From Picochlorum sp. 'celeri' (Eukaryota > Chlorophyta > Trebouxiophyceae), in the NCBI GenBank assembly GCA_010909725.1, contig JAACMV010000015.1, forward strand, positions 124,001 through 188,000: DNA of 64,000 nucleotides, in the 5' to 3' direction. The position numbers were made by a program, and so were the translations under genes. Shown here piece by piece: positions 12,221 to 21,824 of the stretch. The notes beneath the pieces are model-generated. The model searched no databases and was not told the DNA's origin. It saw only the letters and a list, made by a program, of their open reading frames with translations. The first letter of the stretch is position 1. Every line of letters starts with the position of its first letter.

Positions 12221-13858
12221 TTATTCCCTCCTCGGACGGACCCTTCTGTGCACTATCAAATCTCCAACAGGAGATTCCTCATGGCGGGCATGAACTTGCC
12301 CAACGTGTGTCCGGGATCTGTAATGCGAGACTGTGGGAGGTGTGGTGGCAATGACCGTCAAAAGCTCGCTCTGGAGTTGTGGACATGTCTTTATCAAATA
12401 CTCATACCCCTCTGTGGCCATGACTGCTTGCAAGTGTTTTGATACAAACTCCAAACAGACCCTTTTCAGCTCTCTCGCATTATTTTGCTCTGCCAAGGCA
12501 AGGGTTGTTGCCACCGTTTCTACTGCGACAGAATCACACAGTCGCTGCTCGCAGATGCAACGCAATCGAATCAGCTGAAATCTGTCAGCAGCTGCCAAAA
12601 GGTGCTGGGCCATTGGTACATCCAACTTTGAGTCTTGGAGTTCTGGCGGCAGCACATCCGCGTATGCGAAATAAAGCAGTGTCTTAAAGACTGGTGCGCG
12701 AACATCCTTGATGGTGACCACATCTTGCTTTCCCTCTTTCATAGGACCTGTCAGCAGTGCCTTGAAGACGGGCGACCGTGCTGACAGTATAATCTTGTGT
12801 GCTTCCATCTTCAAATCGTCCACGTTGAAAACAACATCTGGGGACACGTGCTCTTCAAACAGCTGCAATAAATTTGTTCCCAGATTTGGAGGAGGCACCA
12901 CCACTGCTTTAGGGGTTTTTGCAGGGAGCACTTGCCTTGACAAGGCTCCCCCCGTTGAAACAACAAGCTCAATCTGATATCGAATCACAATAGTATCATT
13001 AACCAGGAGCCCTCTTCCTGGATCTTCCAAAAGGCTCTTCTTGACAAACTTTCTATACCCATGGCAATTTCTTGCATTTGGATCCTGCCGGGCGCAGCTA
13101 ATCTTGACTGCACCCTGATCCCTCCTTCTCCCTTTCGAAACATCAAGATTTCGATTTGTTTGATCCACCAATGTGAATCTGTGGAATGCTCTGACCACGC
13201 GCCCCTCAGATGTGCTCACCACACCCTGAGGAGAATCTGTTTCTCCTATGAGAGCGACAAATAATGCACAGTAATCATTCCCAACATTATGCCCAACATT
13301 ATGCACAGGCATTACTGGTGTAAGAACCTCCTCTGGCTGGCCACCTGCAGCTGTTGCAACAGGTGCTGGCTGCCCCACAGCCCCCGCTCCTGCTCCTTGA
13401 TCTCTCCCAGCCCCTTCCATCTGCCCAGACGCACGTCTAGCATCAAGCGTTGTCCCTCCCACCGCATTATTATTAGCAGCATTCGGAGCTGATGCAGCCA
13501 TATTCAGTCCATGCTGCACCTCGGCGGAACTTCTCTTACCATCAGGGTAAAACAGCAACACCCACTCATGGCCCCCCACCTCAAATCTCTCAGATGCAAT
13601 AGGCTCACCATCGCCAATCCCTTTTATCAAGCTATATCCCACAATAGTGTGTTCATGCTCACCGACAATGGTATCAGTCACAGTTTTCGACACTGACTTT
13701 CCAGGAGTCTGAGTTTTCCCCTGCCTCGAATCCCCATCGCCCTCCCCAGGCGTTGTCAGATCAAACGTCATCTCCAAATTGGTCGGAGGAACATCATTAT
13801 TCTGCTGATTATCATGTGCTAGCCTGTGGGCCTGTGTATCACTCCGTGTGTTGGGCAT
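12221..13858 (-). CDS. MATH-BTB protein, likely CUL3 ubiquitin-ligase adaptor (BPM/SPOP-like)
   Basis: The 545-residue product is counted from the first ATG (MPNTRSDTQ). An N-terminal MATH domain starts around residue 60 (HTIVGYSLIKGIG, then RFEVGGHEWVLLFYPDG) and is interrupted by a low-complexity Ala/Gly/Gln-rich insert of about 80 residues before its second half (NDYCALFVALIG, RFTLVDQ). The BTB domain follows at about 330-440: SPDVVFNVDDLKMEAHKIILSARSPVFKALLTG. A BACK-like helical tail then contains ALAEQNNARELKRVCLEFV. Plant BPM and animal SPOP proteins use MATH to bind substrates and BTB to bind CUL3. The long MATH insert is unusual for the family. Confidence 0.88.
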   Translation of the reverse strand: MPNTRSDTQAHRLAHDNQQNNDVPPTNLEMTFDLTTPGEGDGDSRQGKTQTPGKSVSKTVTDTIVGEHEHTIVGYSLIKGIGDGEPIASERFEVGGHEWVLLFYPDGKRSSAEVQHGLNMAASAPNAANNNAVGGTTLDARRASGQMEGAGRDQGAGAGAVGQPAPVATAAGGQPEEVLTPVMPVHNVGHNVGNDYCALFVALIGETDSPQGVVSTSEGRVVRAFHRFTLVDQTNRNLDVSKGRRRDQGAVKISCARQDPNARNCHGYRKFVKKSLLEDPGRGLLVNDTIVIRYQIELVVSTGGALSRQVLPAKTPKAVVVPPPNLGTNLLQLFEEHVSPDVVFNVDDLKMEAHKIILSARSPVFKALLTGPMKEGKQDVVTIKDVRAPVFKTLLYFAYADVLPPELQDSKLDVPMAQHLLAAADRFQLIRLRCICEQRLCDSVAVETVATTLALAEQNNARELKRVCLEFVSKHLQAVMATEGYEYLIKTCPQLQSELLTVIATTPPTVSHYRSRTHVGQVHARHEESPVGDLIVHRRVRPRRE

Positions 13859-14853
13859 GTTGAATTTTTCTTCCACGACCAGACACGTGACGTTTCCAAG
13901 CCAATGTATCCACCTTCTCAAGCAAGGCGTGCAGAAAAATCGAATATAAGAATGTTATGAATCAAAAGATACTGTCAAGTATCCAAATATAGCTCTATTT
14001 CCACCCCGTCGACGTGGAATCCCTCGTGGATAAATCTTCTCAAATACGCCGACGCTCTGTATTCTTACGGCTATAGGCCGGAAATAATACTCTCGTGGAG
14101 AAAGGGCCTGTTCTTACAGGCACTGAAACACTTGTATCTCCGTACTTGTTTGGGTCGTCAGCGCAACAATGTTCACCCACACCGTTTCGATTTTTGACTG
14201 GACTATACTGTACTCTATTTCACTTGACAGATATCTATATATCTAAAAGTATGATTCAATACCACAATAGGCAAGAGAGTTGGTTATGTGTCCAATCGGG
14301 GGATGAGTTTGCTCATCGTCGCGACGGTCCGCATCGATCAGTGCCGGGGCTGAGCCGAGGAGGACCTTTCAGGAATGCCTGATACAGGCACGCAAGCCTG
14401 ATTCAGCCTTATCTATTGAAAGCTTCCAGTTGAACTTGGATATGGGTGAATTCAAGTGCGGTGGCACTGAAGACCATTTGAGTCGTCGTTACTCCTAGGA
14501 GCAGGCCTGCTGCCGTTGCAGAAGGACAAGGAGGTGTCAAAGCTCCTCCTTGCTGGAGATTGCTGCTGGCTGCGACGCAGAACATGGATTGTTGGACTGG
14601 CGTTTCATATTTTTTCCTTTGATATATGTAATACGCGCGTGAAGACTGAATGGGTACACAACGAGGAGTATGGAACCACACTGGAGAGAAGGAGAGAGAG
14701 GGAGAGAATCTGACGTGGCACGAGATTCAAACAAGGCGCCCGAAACGTGGGAACATGTCGGGCATTCATAAGAAGCACGCATTGGCTTTGGACCCATAAC
14801 GAAAAGTGACACATATCCATACATTCATATGTAATTGGCATTCAAATGCATTT
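13859..14853. other. Long intergenic region with no confident gene
   Basis: Divergent promoter space between the MATH-BTB gene and the frataxin-like gene. A minus-strand frame at 14409-14681 ends in a hydrophobic stretch (GLLLGVTTTQMVFSATAL) and has an acceptor-like CAG before it; it could be the last exon of a small gene, but I found no first exon. A short inverted repeat (GCCTGATACAGGC) sits near 14376-14388. Confidence 0.4.
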
Positions 14854-15513
14854 ATGATGAAAAGGGCGGCGTATTCGCTGTGTCGTGCACTTTCGTGCCG
14901 GAGAGCTCTCGTCCAAGGGAGTGTCGTTATGGACACTCCTGCTGTGTGGGGTGCTGGGGATATTCCTATAGTTTCTCAATGGCGTACTGGTGTGAGTGTG
15001 ACGAGTACAAAGGATGAGAATAAGAATTTTGTGCGTCCCACGGACATTGACTATTGCACAAAGGATTACACCAGAGATGTAGGCCATTCAAAGGATGTGG
15101 ACAACAGCAGTGCTGTTATGACGCCCGAGCAATTTCACCACATTGCAGATATTTATCTTGGGGGTCTTTGGAATCGATTTGAGTCGCAGTTGCGCAAGTG
15201 TGAAGGCGAATCATACCCTTACACTGTGGAGATGGTGGATGGTTGCTTGAGACTCAATCTAGATCCACACTCTGGTTCCGTGACTGTTGAGAAGCACCCG
15301 CATATGGCGAGTTTGATCGTGAAGTGCGCAATGCCAAGTGTTGCTGGAGGGGGATGTGGAGAGTCTATGGACGTTGCCGAGTTTCACTATTCTCATGAGG
15401 AGGTGGATTTTGTTGACGGACCTATTAGGCTTCACGAGTTCCTTGAGCAGTACTTTGCAGAGCATTTGAAGGTCTTGATGGATCTATCACCAAAAGTGAA
15501 TGGCCCTGGATGA
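14854..15513 (+). CDS. Divergent frataxin-like mitochondrial protein
   Basis: Counting from the first ATG (14854) gives 219 residues. The N-terminus (MMKRAAYSLCRALSCRRALV) is a good mitochondrial targeting sequence: Arg-rich, no acids. The last 130 residues follow the order of the frataxin fold: helix TPEQFHHIADIYLGGLWNRF, strands YTVEMVDGCLRLNLDPHSGSVTVEKHP, and a final helix after VDGPIRLHEFLEQYFAEHL, comparable with DG..LHELL in frataxins. Frataxin assists Fe-S cluster assembly. The NKQ.PN.QIW signature is not conserved (EKHPHMASLIV here, without the Trp), so this may be a divergent orthologue or only a structural relative. A region of about 60 polar residues precedes the domain. Confidence 0.5.
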   Translation: MMKRAAYSLCRALSCRRALVQGSVVMDTPAVWGAGDIPIVSQWRTGVSVTSTKDENKNFVRPTDIDYCTKDYTRDVGHSKDVDNSSAVMTPEQFHHIADIYLGGLWNRFESQLRKCEGESYPYTVEMVDGCLRLNLDPHSGSVTVEKHPHMASLIVKCAMPSVAGGGCGESMDVAEFHYSHEEVDFVDGPIRLHEFLEQYFAEHLKVLMDLSPKVNGPG

Positions 15514-15582
15514 TGATGGTATAAAGAGTGCTGATTGACGTGTTGCCAACCCTGCTTTGCCATGTTTTTTTATTTGCTTTGT

Positions 15583-15592
15583 TTACATGTAA
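15583..15592. terminator. Palindromic TTACATGTAA, shared poly(A) signal of two convergent genes
   Basis: The 10-bp palindrome reads TGTAA on both strands. It lies 70 bp after the stop of the frataxin-like gene and 1 bp beyond the stop of the convergent BIN4 gene. TGTAA is the chlorophyte polyadenylation signal, so one site can serve both transcripts. Confidence 0.55.
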
Positions 15593-15593
15593 T

Positions 15594-16580
15594 TTACTTT
15601 TTCTTCGCCTTTGCTCTTGGTTTCGCGACAGTTTTCCTTCGCGGCGCCGCCTTTTTTACTGCTGGCTTTTTTCTCGCACCACCCACGGGTTTCTTGCCGC
15701 CCTTCTTCTGGGAGGCAGATGCAGTCTCCGTGCCGAGATGTGCATTCTGATTGCCTTCTGTCTGGGAATCATTCTCATCGTCTTCAAGCCACTCTTTCAG
15801 CTTTGCAGCATCTTCTTCATTTGAAAAGCGTTTATCCTCTCGTAGCTGTATGAACCTGTCGGATATGCTTTCCACCTTGGCTTCTGATCCAGTGAAATTC
15901 AACACCATGATGGTGCCAGGATACTCTACAGGTGTCACACTGTAAATGCATCCTTTCAAATCCAATTCCATCCTTTCTACGGTGCTGTCACCTTCTTTAG
16001 TCTTTCGAAGAAGCATCCGTCCAATAGCTCCAGAGTCTCCTGACAAGTCAGTCGTCCCAGCCAGAGTATCATGTGATTCCAGCTCCATCAGCATCTTTTG
16101 TACAGGCATTTTATCCGGGAGTCTCACTGTTACGGAATTTGCATCCACAATATCGTTGAGCGTCGCTGCTGTCGTGCCTGCATTCTTAGGCCCTGTGACA
16201 GCTGCTTTTGTCTTTATGGAGGGCTGCGTCAACAACACTGCTGCATGAGAGTCTTCCATAGGTGTAGACTCCTGCGTCATCTTTCCTTCACTAACAGCGT
16301 CTATTTTGATATTTCCATCCCCTTTCATGCTTGTCGATGGCTTTTGAATCTCCTCACTATCACTATCTGTGTCAATAATCATCATAACGTCCTTGCCGTT
16401 GGAGACAACGTCTCTCTCTCGTTTCTGACGCCCCTGTTCTTCCAACCAACTCGGCAGTGAAGAATCAGAACTATCATCCTGGATTAATTTATTTTTGTTC
16501 GCCATGATATCGCTCGCAACTTGCCGTCTGATTAGAGGCAAGTCTTCGTCAGAAGACGAGCCATCGAAAACTTGTTCCAT
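15594..16580 (-). CDS. BIN4: BIN4/MIDGET-like DNA topoisomerase VI accessory subunit
   Basis: The 328-residue protein has an acidic, Ser-rich N-terminal half and a Lys/Arg/Pro/Ala-rich tail (KKPAVKKAAPRRKTVAKPRA) like histone H1 or topoisomerase II tails. Between them lies the conserved BIN4 core: TTDLSGDSGAIGRMLL, MELDLKGCIYSVTPVEYPGTIMVLNF, and SEAKVESISDRFIQL, which match the plant BIN4 pattern SGD.GAVGR..., LDLKGTIY..., and EAKIEAIM.DFIQL. In plants BIN4 joins the topoisomerase VI complex and is needed for endoreduplication and genome stability. The tail probably binds DNA. The start ATG is the only early Met. The gene converges on the frataxin-like gene with 80 bp between stops. Confidence 0.8.
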   Translation of the reverse strand: MEQVFDGSSSDEDLPLIRRQVASDIMANKNKLIQDDSSDSSLPSWLEEQGRQKRERDVVSNGKDVMMIIDTDSDSEEIQKPSTSMKGDGNIKIDAVSEGKMTQESTPMEDSHAAVLLTQPSIKTKAAVTGPKNAGTTAATLNDIVDANSVTVRLPDKMPVQKMLMELESHDTLAGTTDLSGDSGAIGRMLLRKTKEGDSTVERMELDLKGCIYSVTPVEYPGTIMVLNFTGSEAKVESISDRFIQLREDKRFSNEEDAAKLKEWLEDDENDSQTEGNQNAHLGTETASASQKKGGKKPVGGARKKPAVKKAAPRRKTVAKPRAKAKKK

Positions 16581-16818
16581 GATACCGTTCCACGTCTCTT
16601 CTTCTATTCTCTCGTGCTTCTATTTGAAAATTTTATTTCATAAAGTAAAAGTATAAGGGAGGAAGCGTGCGTTCTGGTGCATGGATTGAAAAACAATTTG
16701 AAAACGTTGTCTCCCTCGATTTGAATTTCTAGTAGAACAACGTTGTTGGTCATGCCTCTGATTGAAATCTCTTACAGACAAACATGTATGCACAGATATC
16801 TCATAGCAGGTTTTGATG

Positions 16819-17785
16819 TCATCTTGTGCGATACTTTGGCGATTTTAATGGGCCTGGCAAGCCCAACCCATCAACTGGCATTGCCAGACCATGATGTGGG
16901 GAGGCTCTCTTGGTTGGAGTCATCCCTTTGTAGGGTCCCGATGGACCCATTTGCTGGTTCATCAGCTCCATGGGCGAATCAAAACGTTCTATTCTATTCT
17001 GCTGCGGAGCAGCTGGCGAGTGATATGGTGACGTTCTGGGCTGTGACATGTGCAACCCCAAATGCTGGTGCCCATGCAAACAGCTTGGAGAAGCAACTCC
17101 ATTGCTGGCGGGTGCTGAAAGCCCTTGCCTGGCACCAAGATATGGAGATGTATACCGTTCAGTATACTGCCTCGATGATCCATGAGAACCAGTCCCGTGG
17201 CTCCTTGATGCCTGCTGCTGTCCCATAGACTGCCGTAGATTATGTGCCTCCTTTGCCTTCTGGCCATACTTTTCCCTCAACTCCTTCACGTCTTGCTCCA
17301 ATTCATCCCTTTCTTTTCGCAATCGTTCCATGACAGATTTGACATCGCGATACCCATCATTCATCTGACTCATCTTCTTTTTGTAATGTGCATCCATGGT
17401 TGCCATTTTCTCAGTTATCTTGTCGTATCGCAGCTTTGCATACAACTCCTCTTGTCTAAACTTGAATTGGATCGCAGCCAAAGCGAGAGATATGCATTGC
17501 TCCATGGACATCCCGACGAGCATGAGCTGATCCTGTGGCCCTTGGAGCCCTGCTGGCAAGACCACGTCTCTGAACGCAATCGCATCCATGGACTGCAGAC
17601 AACTCCTGTTCTCAATCCATATATAGATATATAAATAATAAATAATCACGTACAGTGCCGCACACAGCGCATTGTTTCCTTGCCATGATTTTTCCAAAAC
17701 ATGACCGGCAGTACACGTGCCCACACGTGGTGACCGTCACTTGTTCCCCTACTTTTAAGGATGTAAAGCACGTATTACAAAACAT
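16819..17785 (-). CDS. HEI10: HEI10/ZIP3-family meiotic RING protein
   Basis: Two exons, 17785-17654 and 17592-16819, join in phase over a 61-nt intron, giving 301 residues. The 44-residue first exon is a complete RING: MFCNTC, then TCGHVYCRSC, then CAVC. After the junction (VCGT-SMDAIAF) comes a segment resembling the middle of plant HEI10 and human CCNB1IP1 (LVGMSMEQCISLALAAIQFKFRQEEL), a coiled coil of about 80 residues, and a Ser/Pro/Arg-rich tail with several S/T-P sites. HEI10 is a SUMO or ubiquitin E3-like factor that marks meiotic crossovers. Its presence implies a meiotic programme. The first exon is easy to miss because it is short and in another frame. Confidence 0.85.
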
Positions 17786-17931
17786 AATGTATTTATTTTA
17801 AATGATAGGTATCCGTGTTTGAAAAACGCATCTATTTCGGGATGAATACACCATGCTTCATGCAGACAGAAGATTCCCATGCATGAAGCATGACCTTGTT
17901 CTCTCTCCAATGTCCCATCCAGACGTCAGAT

Positions 17932-18897
17932 TCACAAATCCTTTCCACTTCTAAATCCTAATGCATACGATGAGTTACGCAGTATATTGAGTTGCATGAT
18001 GACATTCTGTCGTGTTCTCCTCTTTGTTTCAGCATCTGCAGTGCATGTCTGCGTAATCTCATTGATGAGTGATGTTGCCAACGCATTCACATCCATGGGA
18101 TCACCAGACGATGCAGTGGTACGTGAGTCCGACTTTTTGTTCCCGGCAGCCTTGGGTTTCTTTGGTGCAGCAGATGCCTCATGTTCTTGTTTCAAGGCAG
18201 CAGCTTCCACAATCTCATCAGCAAGTCGCTCCAATCCCTCGGAAAATTCTTTCAGATCTGGTGGGTTATTCTTATCAATCTTGGGTTTGATCTCAAAGTC
18301 AATAGTGATGATGGCTTTATCTGAGAGCAATTGGGTGACATGTGTGGCATCCAGGTAAATGGACCCTTTCCCATGTGCAGCCCCAATCCAAAACTCTGTT
18401 GTGAGTCTGCTATCCATCAGTATACCCAGCGGATGCTGACATCCTATGATTGATGCCATTGTTATCATAGAGCTAGATGGTGTACTAAATAATTCCTCTG
18501 CCAACGCTGGCGACGCATCTACCAGTCCTCCTTTGCCCAACCCAAGCCTGGGGGACAAGTTTTTTGACTGGATCGTACTGTCTGGATGAGCGATGACCAC
18601 ATAAGCTCGATTTTTCTTATCCTATACGAACAATGTGACGGTTATAGACGCCATGTGTATCCATACGCAAGTATCAAACGTACTTTGAGCAATATCGTTT
18701 TTGCGACGACTCCCTCCTGGCTTTTGAGCGCTTCAACCTGTACAGTATCAGTGCGAATATATATTTGAATTTGTCTGATGGTATGAAATGTATCATTTAC
18801 AAAGGCGTACATGCATGTCGTGCTCGCAGCACTCTGAATGCTCATGGACCTTTGCCGTCAGGCCCAGTTTTTCTAATGCTGAAAGCAATGTATCCAT
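17932..18897 (-). CDS. YbaK/ProX-domain aminoacyl-tRNA deacylase (PRORSD1-like)
   Basis: Three exons, 18897-18811, 18737-18684 and 18621-17932, all in phase 0, give 276 residues. The first two exons supply the start of the domain (MDTLLSALEKLGLTAKVHEH, VEALKSQEGVVAKTILLK) and the third continues DKKNRAYVVIAHPDSTI, a close match to the AKNLFLKDKKGR.YLV pattern of YbaK/ProX proteins. The later PLGILMDSRL..EFWIG and IYLDATHVTQLL are the usual second half. These enzymes hydrolyse mischarged tRNA, for example Ala-tRNA(Pro). A C-terminal extension of about 110 residues, Lys/Ala-rich and then helical, is not part of the stand-alone PRORSD1 domain and its role is unknown. Confidence 0.82.
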
Positions 18898-19619
18898 CCC
18901 TTTTCCCGTTACAGTATGCTATTAAGAAATTGGAAAATTATGAGAGCAGGCTGGTGCATAATCCCCTTTTGTTGATCTGATATCAGTCATTACACACACA
19001 CACATGTCTTCGAAGACATGATGGAAGCTAATCAGAGATCTCTAATCTCATCATTCAAGGGCGACATAAATCAGGTACCAACATGAACACACACTGACAG
19101 TAGAAGAAAGATGGTTTGATATTACATCGTGATATATGCAAGATCGGTTGAATAGGTATATATATGGTCTTCACAAGTGTCAGACAGGTATGTGTATGCT
19201 CTTCTTCAATATGGAATCTCAAAAATCAATAACAACTCCAGCCAACACAAAAAACATTGCTGGAATCGACCTCTGGTCTTGTCAAAATACTGCTACAACA
19301 AATCTAAGGCAGTCGTAGCAGCAATAGTAGTATTAATCAATCATAATGATATCACAATAGTTCATTAGTTGTCTTCTCGTGGAATGAATGTATATCTCAG
19401 GTACCTGGTCTCCACACAACGCAGGCCAGGCACATGATCCAGCGAAAGGCATATGGGAAGAATAAGACATGGTAATGATACGCATATATAAATGTATGCG
19501 GGTGGCAAACCTGAAAAATTGCCACACTTGTATGAGTACAGGTATCCACAAATCAATCACCATAATAGTGGTGATGCAAAAATGCCAACAATCTGGCTCG
19601 TAAATGTAAATCAGCCACG
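18898..19619. other. Intergenic region with no gene seen
   Basis: AT-rich sequence with a short CA run near 18990-19005 and TATA-rich stretches. Open frames are short and lack ATG or motifs. It separates the YbaK gene from the unknown gene on the same strand. Confidence 0.45.
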
Positions 19620-20210
19620 TCAATACGCGGCACCACACGAAGAGCGCAAAGGCGCACATTTTCTTGATCTTTTTCTCGGAGAGATTGGTAATGAATCACC
19701 ATACTCGCTGACGGGTGCATGATCAGTACTCTGGCGGAACCCAATAGGTTCTGGGTGCTGCACATGATCCGTGTTTCTCGACTCAACTCCCTCGTTATCC
19801 AATAAATTTCCAAATGACAGCTCTCGCGGGTAATAATCTGCAGATCCCTCCACATTCTTTGCTTTTGGCGCACACGAGGATGAAGGCATCTCAACAAGGA
19901 GCCCCCCTTCCAAACGGGTTGATGCTTTAATCTTGACACTGCAAGGAGATGTCCTTCCCACCATCCTCAATGGGCTATGCATCGCAGTGAATGCTGAAGA
20001 CGTCGATCGTATGGGGGTTCTCGGTGTTTGCCCGCTGGGTGGGCTCCTTGGTGTCGAAGCAATTGAATTGCCTGCACTACCCATGGCATGGGTATTCATC
20101 AAGGACCCCCCATTGGGGTCCTCGCATTGGTCTGAATTCCTTCCTTCCCTCAGTTTCACATGTGCCAGGTCATGTAGGCCAAGCGTCGGTATGTTCACAG
20201 TCTGAGGCAT
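19620..20210 (-). CDS. Unknown S/T-P-rich protein
   Basis: A 196-residue ATG frame. About 12 Ser-Pro or Thr-Pro sites cluster at residues 50-85 (STPRSPPSGQTPRTPIRST) and again near the C-terminus (ISPRKRSRK), as in substrates of cyclin-dependent or MAP kinases, and the second cluster could be a nuclear localisation signal. I recognise no domain. Upstream exons are possible: the first codons are preceded by sequence without an obvious promoter, and coding-like pieces occur on this strand up to about 20640, but I could not join them in frame. Confidence 0.45.
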   Translation of the reverse strand: MPQTVNIPTLGLHDLAHVKLREGRNSDQCEDPNGGSLMNTHAMGSAGNSIASTPRSPPSGQTPRTPIRSTSSAFTAMHSPLRMVGRTSPCSVKIKASTRLEGGLLVEMPSSSCAPKAKNVEGSADYYPRELSFGNLLDNEGVESRNTDHVQHPEPIGFRQSTDHAPVSEYGDSLPISPRKRSRKCAPLRSSCGAAY

Positions 20211-21037
20211 TCTTCAATTTCAGTATACATACACCGGGCTTTTGAATTGTATATAGCAATGTGTTTTGATATCAATGCTGTTATCTCTTCAGCTCTACTG
20301 TTGAGCACTCGAGTATATCAAAACCTGTATCTGTTAATCTGTGCGGTAGTAGAACATAAAGCAGTATCGCTCCGATTGATCAAAGACTCTGTGATGGTGC
20401 TGTATCTGCATAGAGCAAAAGAAAAGAGTCAGGTCGCCGAAACCGTACTATTCCCGAGAGGACTGCGTGATATACAGGCAGAGGCACTCGAATCAGACAA
20501 AAAAGTAATATTAGAGCACTATCAGAAACGATAGATACTAACCAAAGTGCCCGGCAGAGAAACGGGCGCAACCCCAATCGAACCCCAAGGGTCAATCTGA
20601 ACCGACCGAATACAACCTCCCCCTACCATCTCAATGAATACATACGATATTAATAATAAAATAAAACATTCCTAGGTATCCACGAGGACTTGGTATCGCA
20701 CAGAATGACATTCGTTCGCAACCCGCCAACTCGCCCACCAGGAAGGCGCCAAACCTCATGACGTGGACCTCGGCAACAATAGAACGCACCGTTCGTTTAC
20801 ATGCAATCTTACATGCGTCTTAATGGCATTAATTATAATTTTTGAAACTGGCGTTGGAGTGAATGGTGGCCTTATGGTGAATCGAAGGGTAAAGTCGAAT
20901 GGTGTTCTGGGACAAATCGCGCGACTCCCGAATGCTTGTCCAATGGGGTCAAGGGAGTCTCATGGCCAGAGAGAACAATGCCGACAGGATGCCGTGCATT
21001 GCCATTAATATTCTTTATATTTGTATTTGTATTGGAA
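20211..21037. other. Intergenic region with unresolved coding-like pieces
   Basis: On the minus strand a stretch near 20540-20640 and another near 20350-20410 are open and flanked by acceptor- or donor-like sequences, but each tested join produces a stop. On the plus strand one frame to 20534 is open for about 90 codons. The 3' part of the region is the promoter of the peroxiredoxin gene. No gene is called. Confidence 0.35.
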
Positions 21038-21783
21038 ATGACACCAACAATCGGAAAGCCAGGTGCGTCTATTGAAGGTTCGAGGGAGTTTGAGGCTGTT
21101 TGATCAGCATCTCAACCCACATCACAGATGTCTTCAGATATTCATTCAATATCAGCGATATCGCTGAGATGTAATCAATCGTATTTGTTGTAATATGATT
21201 TGGTTGGTATGCAGCCCCAAACTTCACAGCTCAGGCTGTTGTTGATGGAGAGTTTGTGCAGACAAACCTCAGCGACTACAAGGGAAAGTACGTCGTGCTC
21301 TTCTTCTATCCTCTCGATTGGACATTCGTGTGCCCAACTGAGATCATTGCTTTCAGCGAGAGGATTGCAGAGTTTGAAGAGCTCGATGTCCAGGTGTTGG
21401 GAGTGTCTGTGGACTCTCAGTTCTCTCACTTGCACTGGATCAATACTCCACGCAAGCAGGGAGGATTGGGTGGACTCAAGTACCCATTGGTCTCTGATGT
21501 GACCAAGTCCATCTCCAAGGACTATGGTGTGTTGATCGAGGAAGGTGACGGTGCCGGAGTTGCTCTTCGTGGATTGTTCATCATCAATCCAGAGGGTGTG
21601 TTGAGGCAGATTACAGTGAATGATTTGCCAGTGGGTCGCTCTATTGATGAGACATTGAGGTTGATCAAGGCATTCAAGTTCACTGATGAGCACGGTGAAG
21701 TGTGCCCAGCAAACTGGACTCCAGGGGCAGACACCATCAAGCCAAATCCAAAGGAGAGTCAGGAGTACTTTGGAAAGCAGTAA
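21038..21783 (+). CDS. Typical 2-Cys peroxiredoxin
   Basis: A 25-nt first exon (21038-21062) joins to 21215-21783 across a 152-nt intron, giving 197 residues starting [20 protein letters not shown]. The peroxidatic Cys is in [14 protein letters not shown], the resolving Cys in GEVCPANW. Both features linked with sensitivity to hyperoxidation are present: GGLG in the loop and a YF-containing C-terminal helix (EYFGKQ). The enzyme reduces H2O2 and alkyl hydroperoxides using thioredoxin. With this start there is no targeting peptide, so it is probably cytosolic. An in-frame ATG at 20978 would add 20 residues that are strongly hydrophobic, like a signal sequence; which start is used cannot be told. 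A TGTAA lies 19 nt after the stop. Confidence 0.95.
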
Positions 21784-21824
21784 ATTTGATATACATCATT
21801 TTGTAACACATACTATACATATAT

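Noticed and set aside
14270..14410. Possible snoRNA or other structured RNA (GATGA and CTGA boxes, short hairpin)
   Set aside because: Boxes are weak, spacing is wrong for a C/D snoRNA, and no terminal stem was found.
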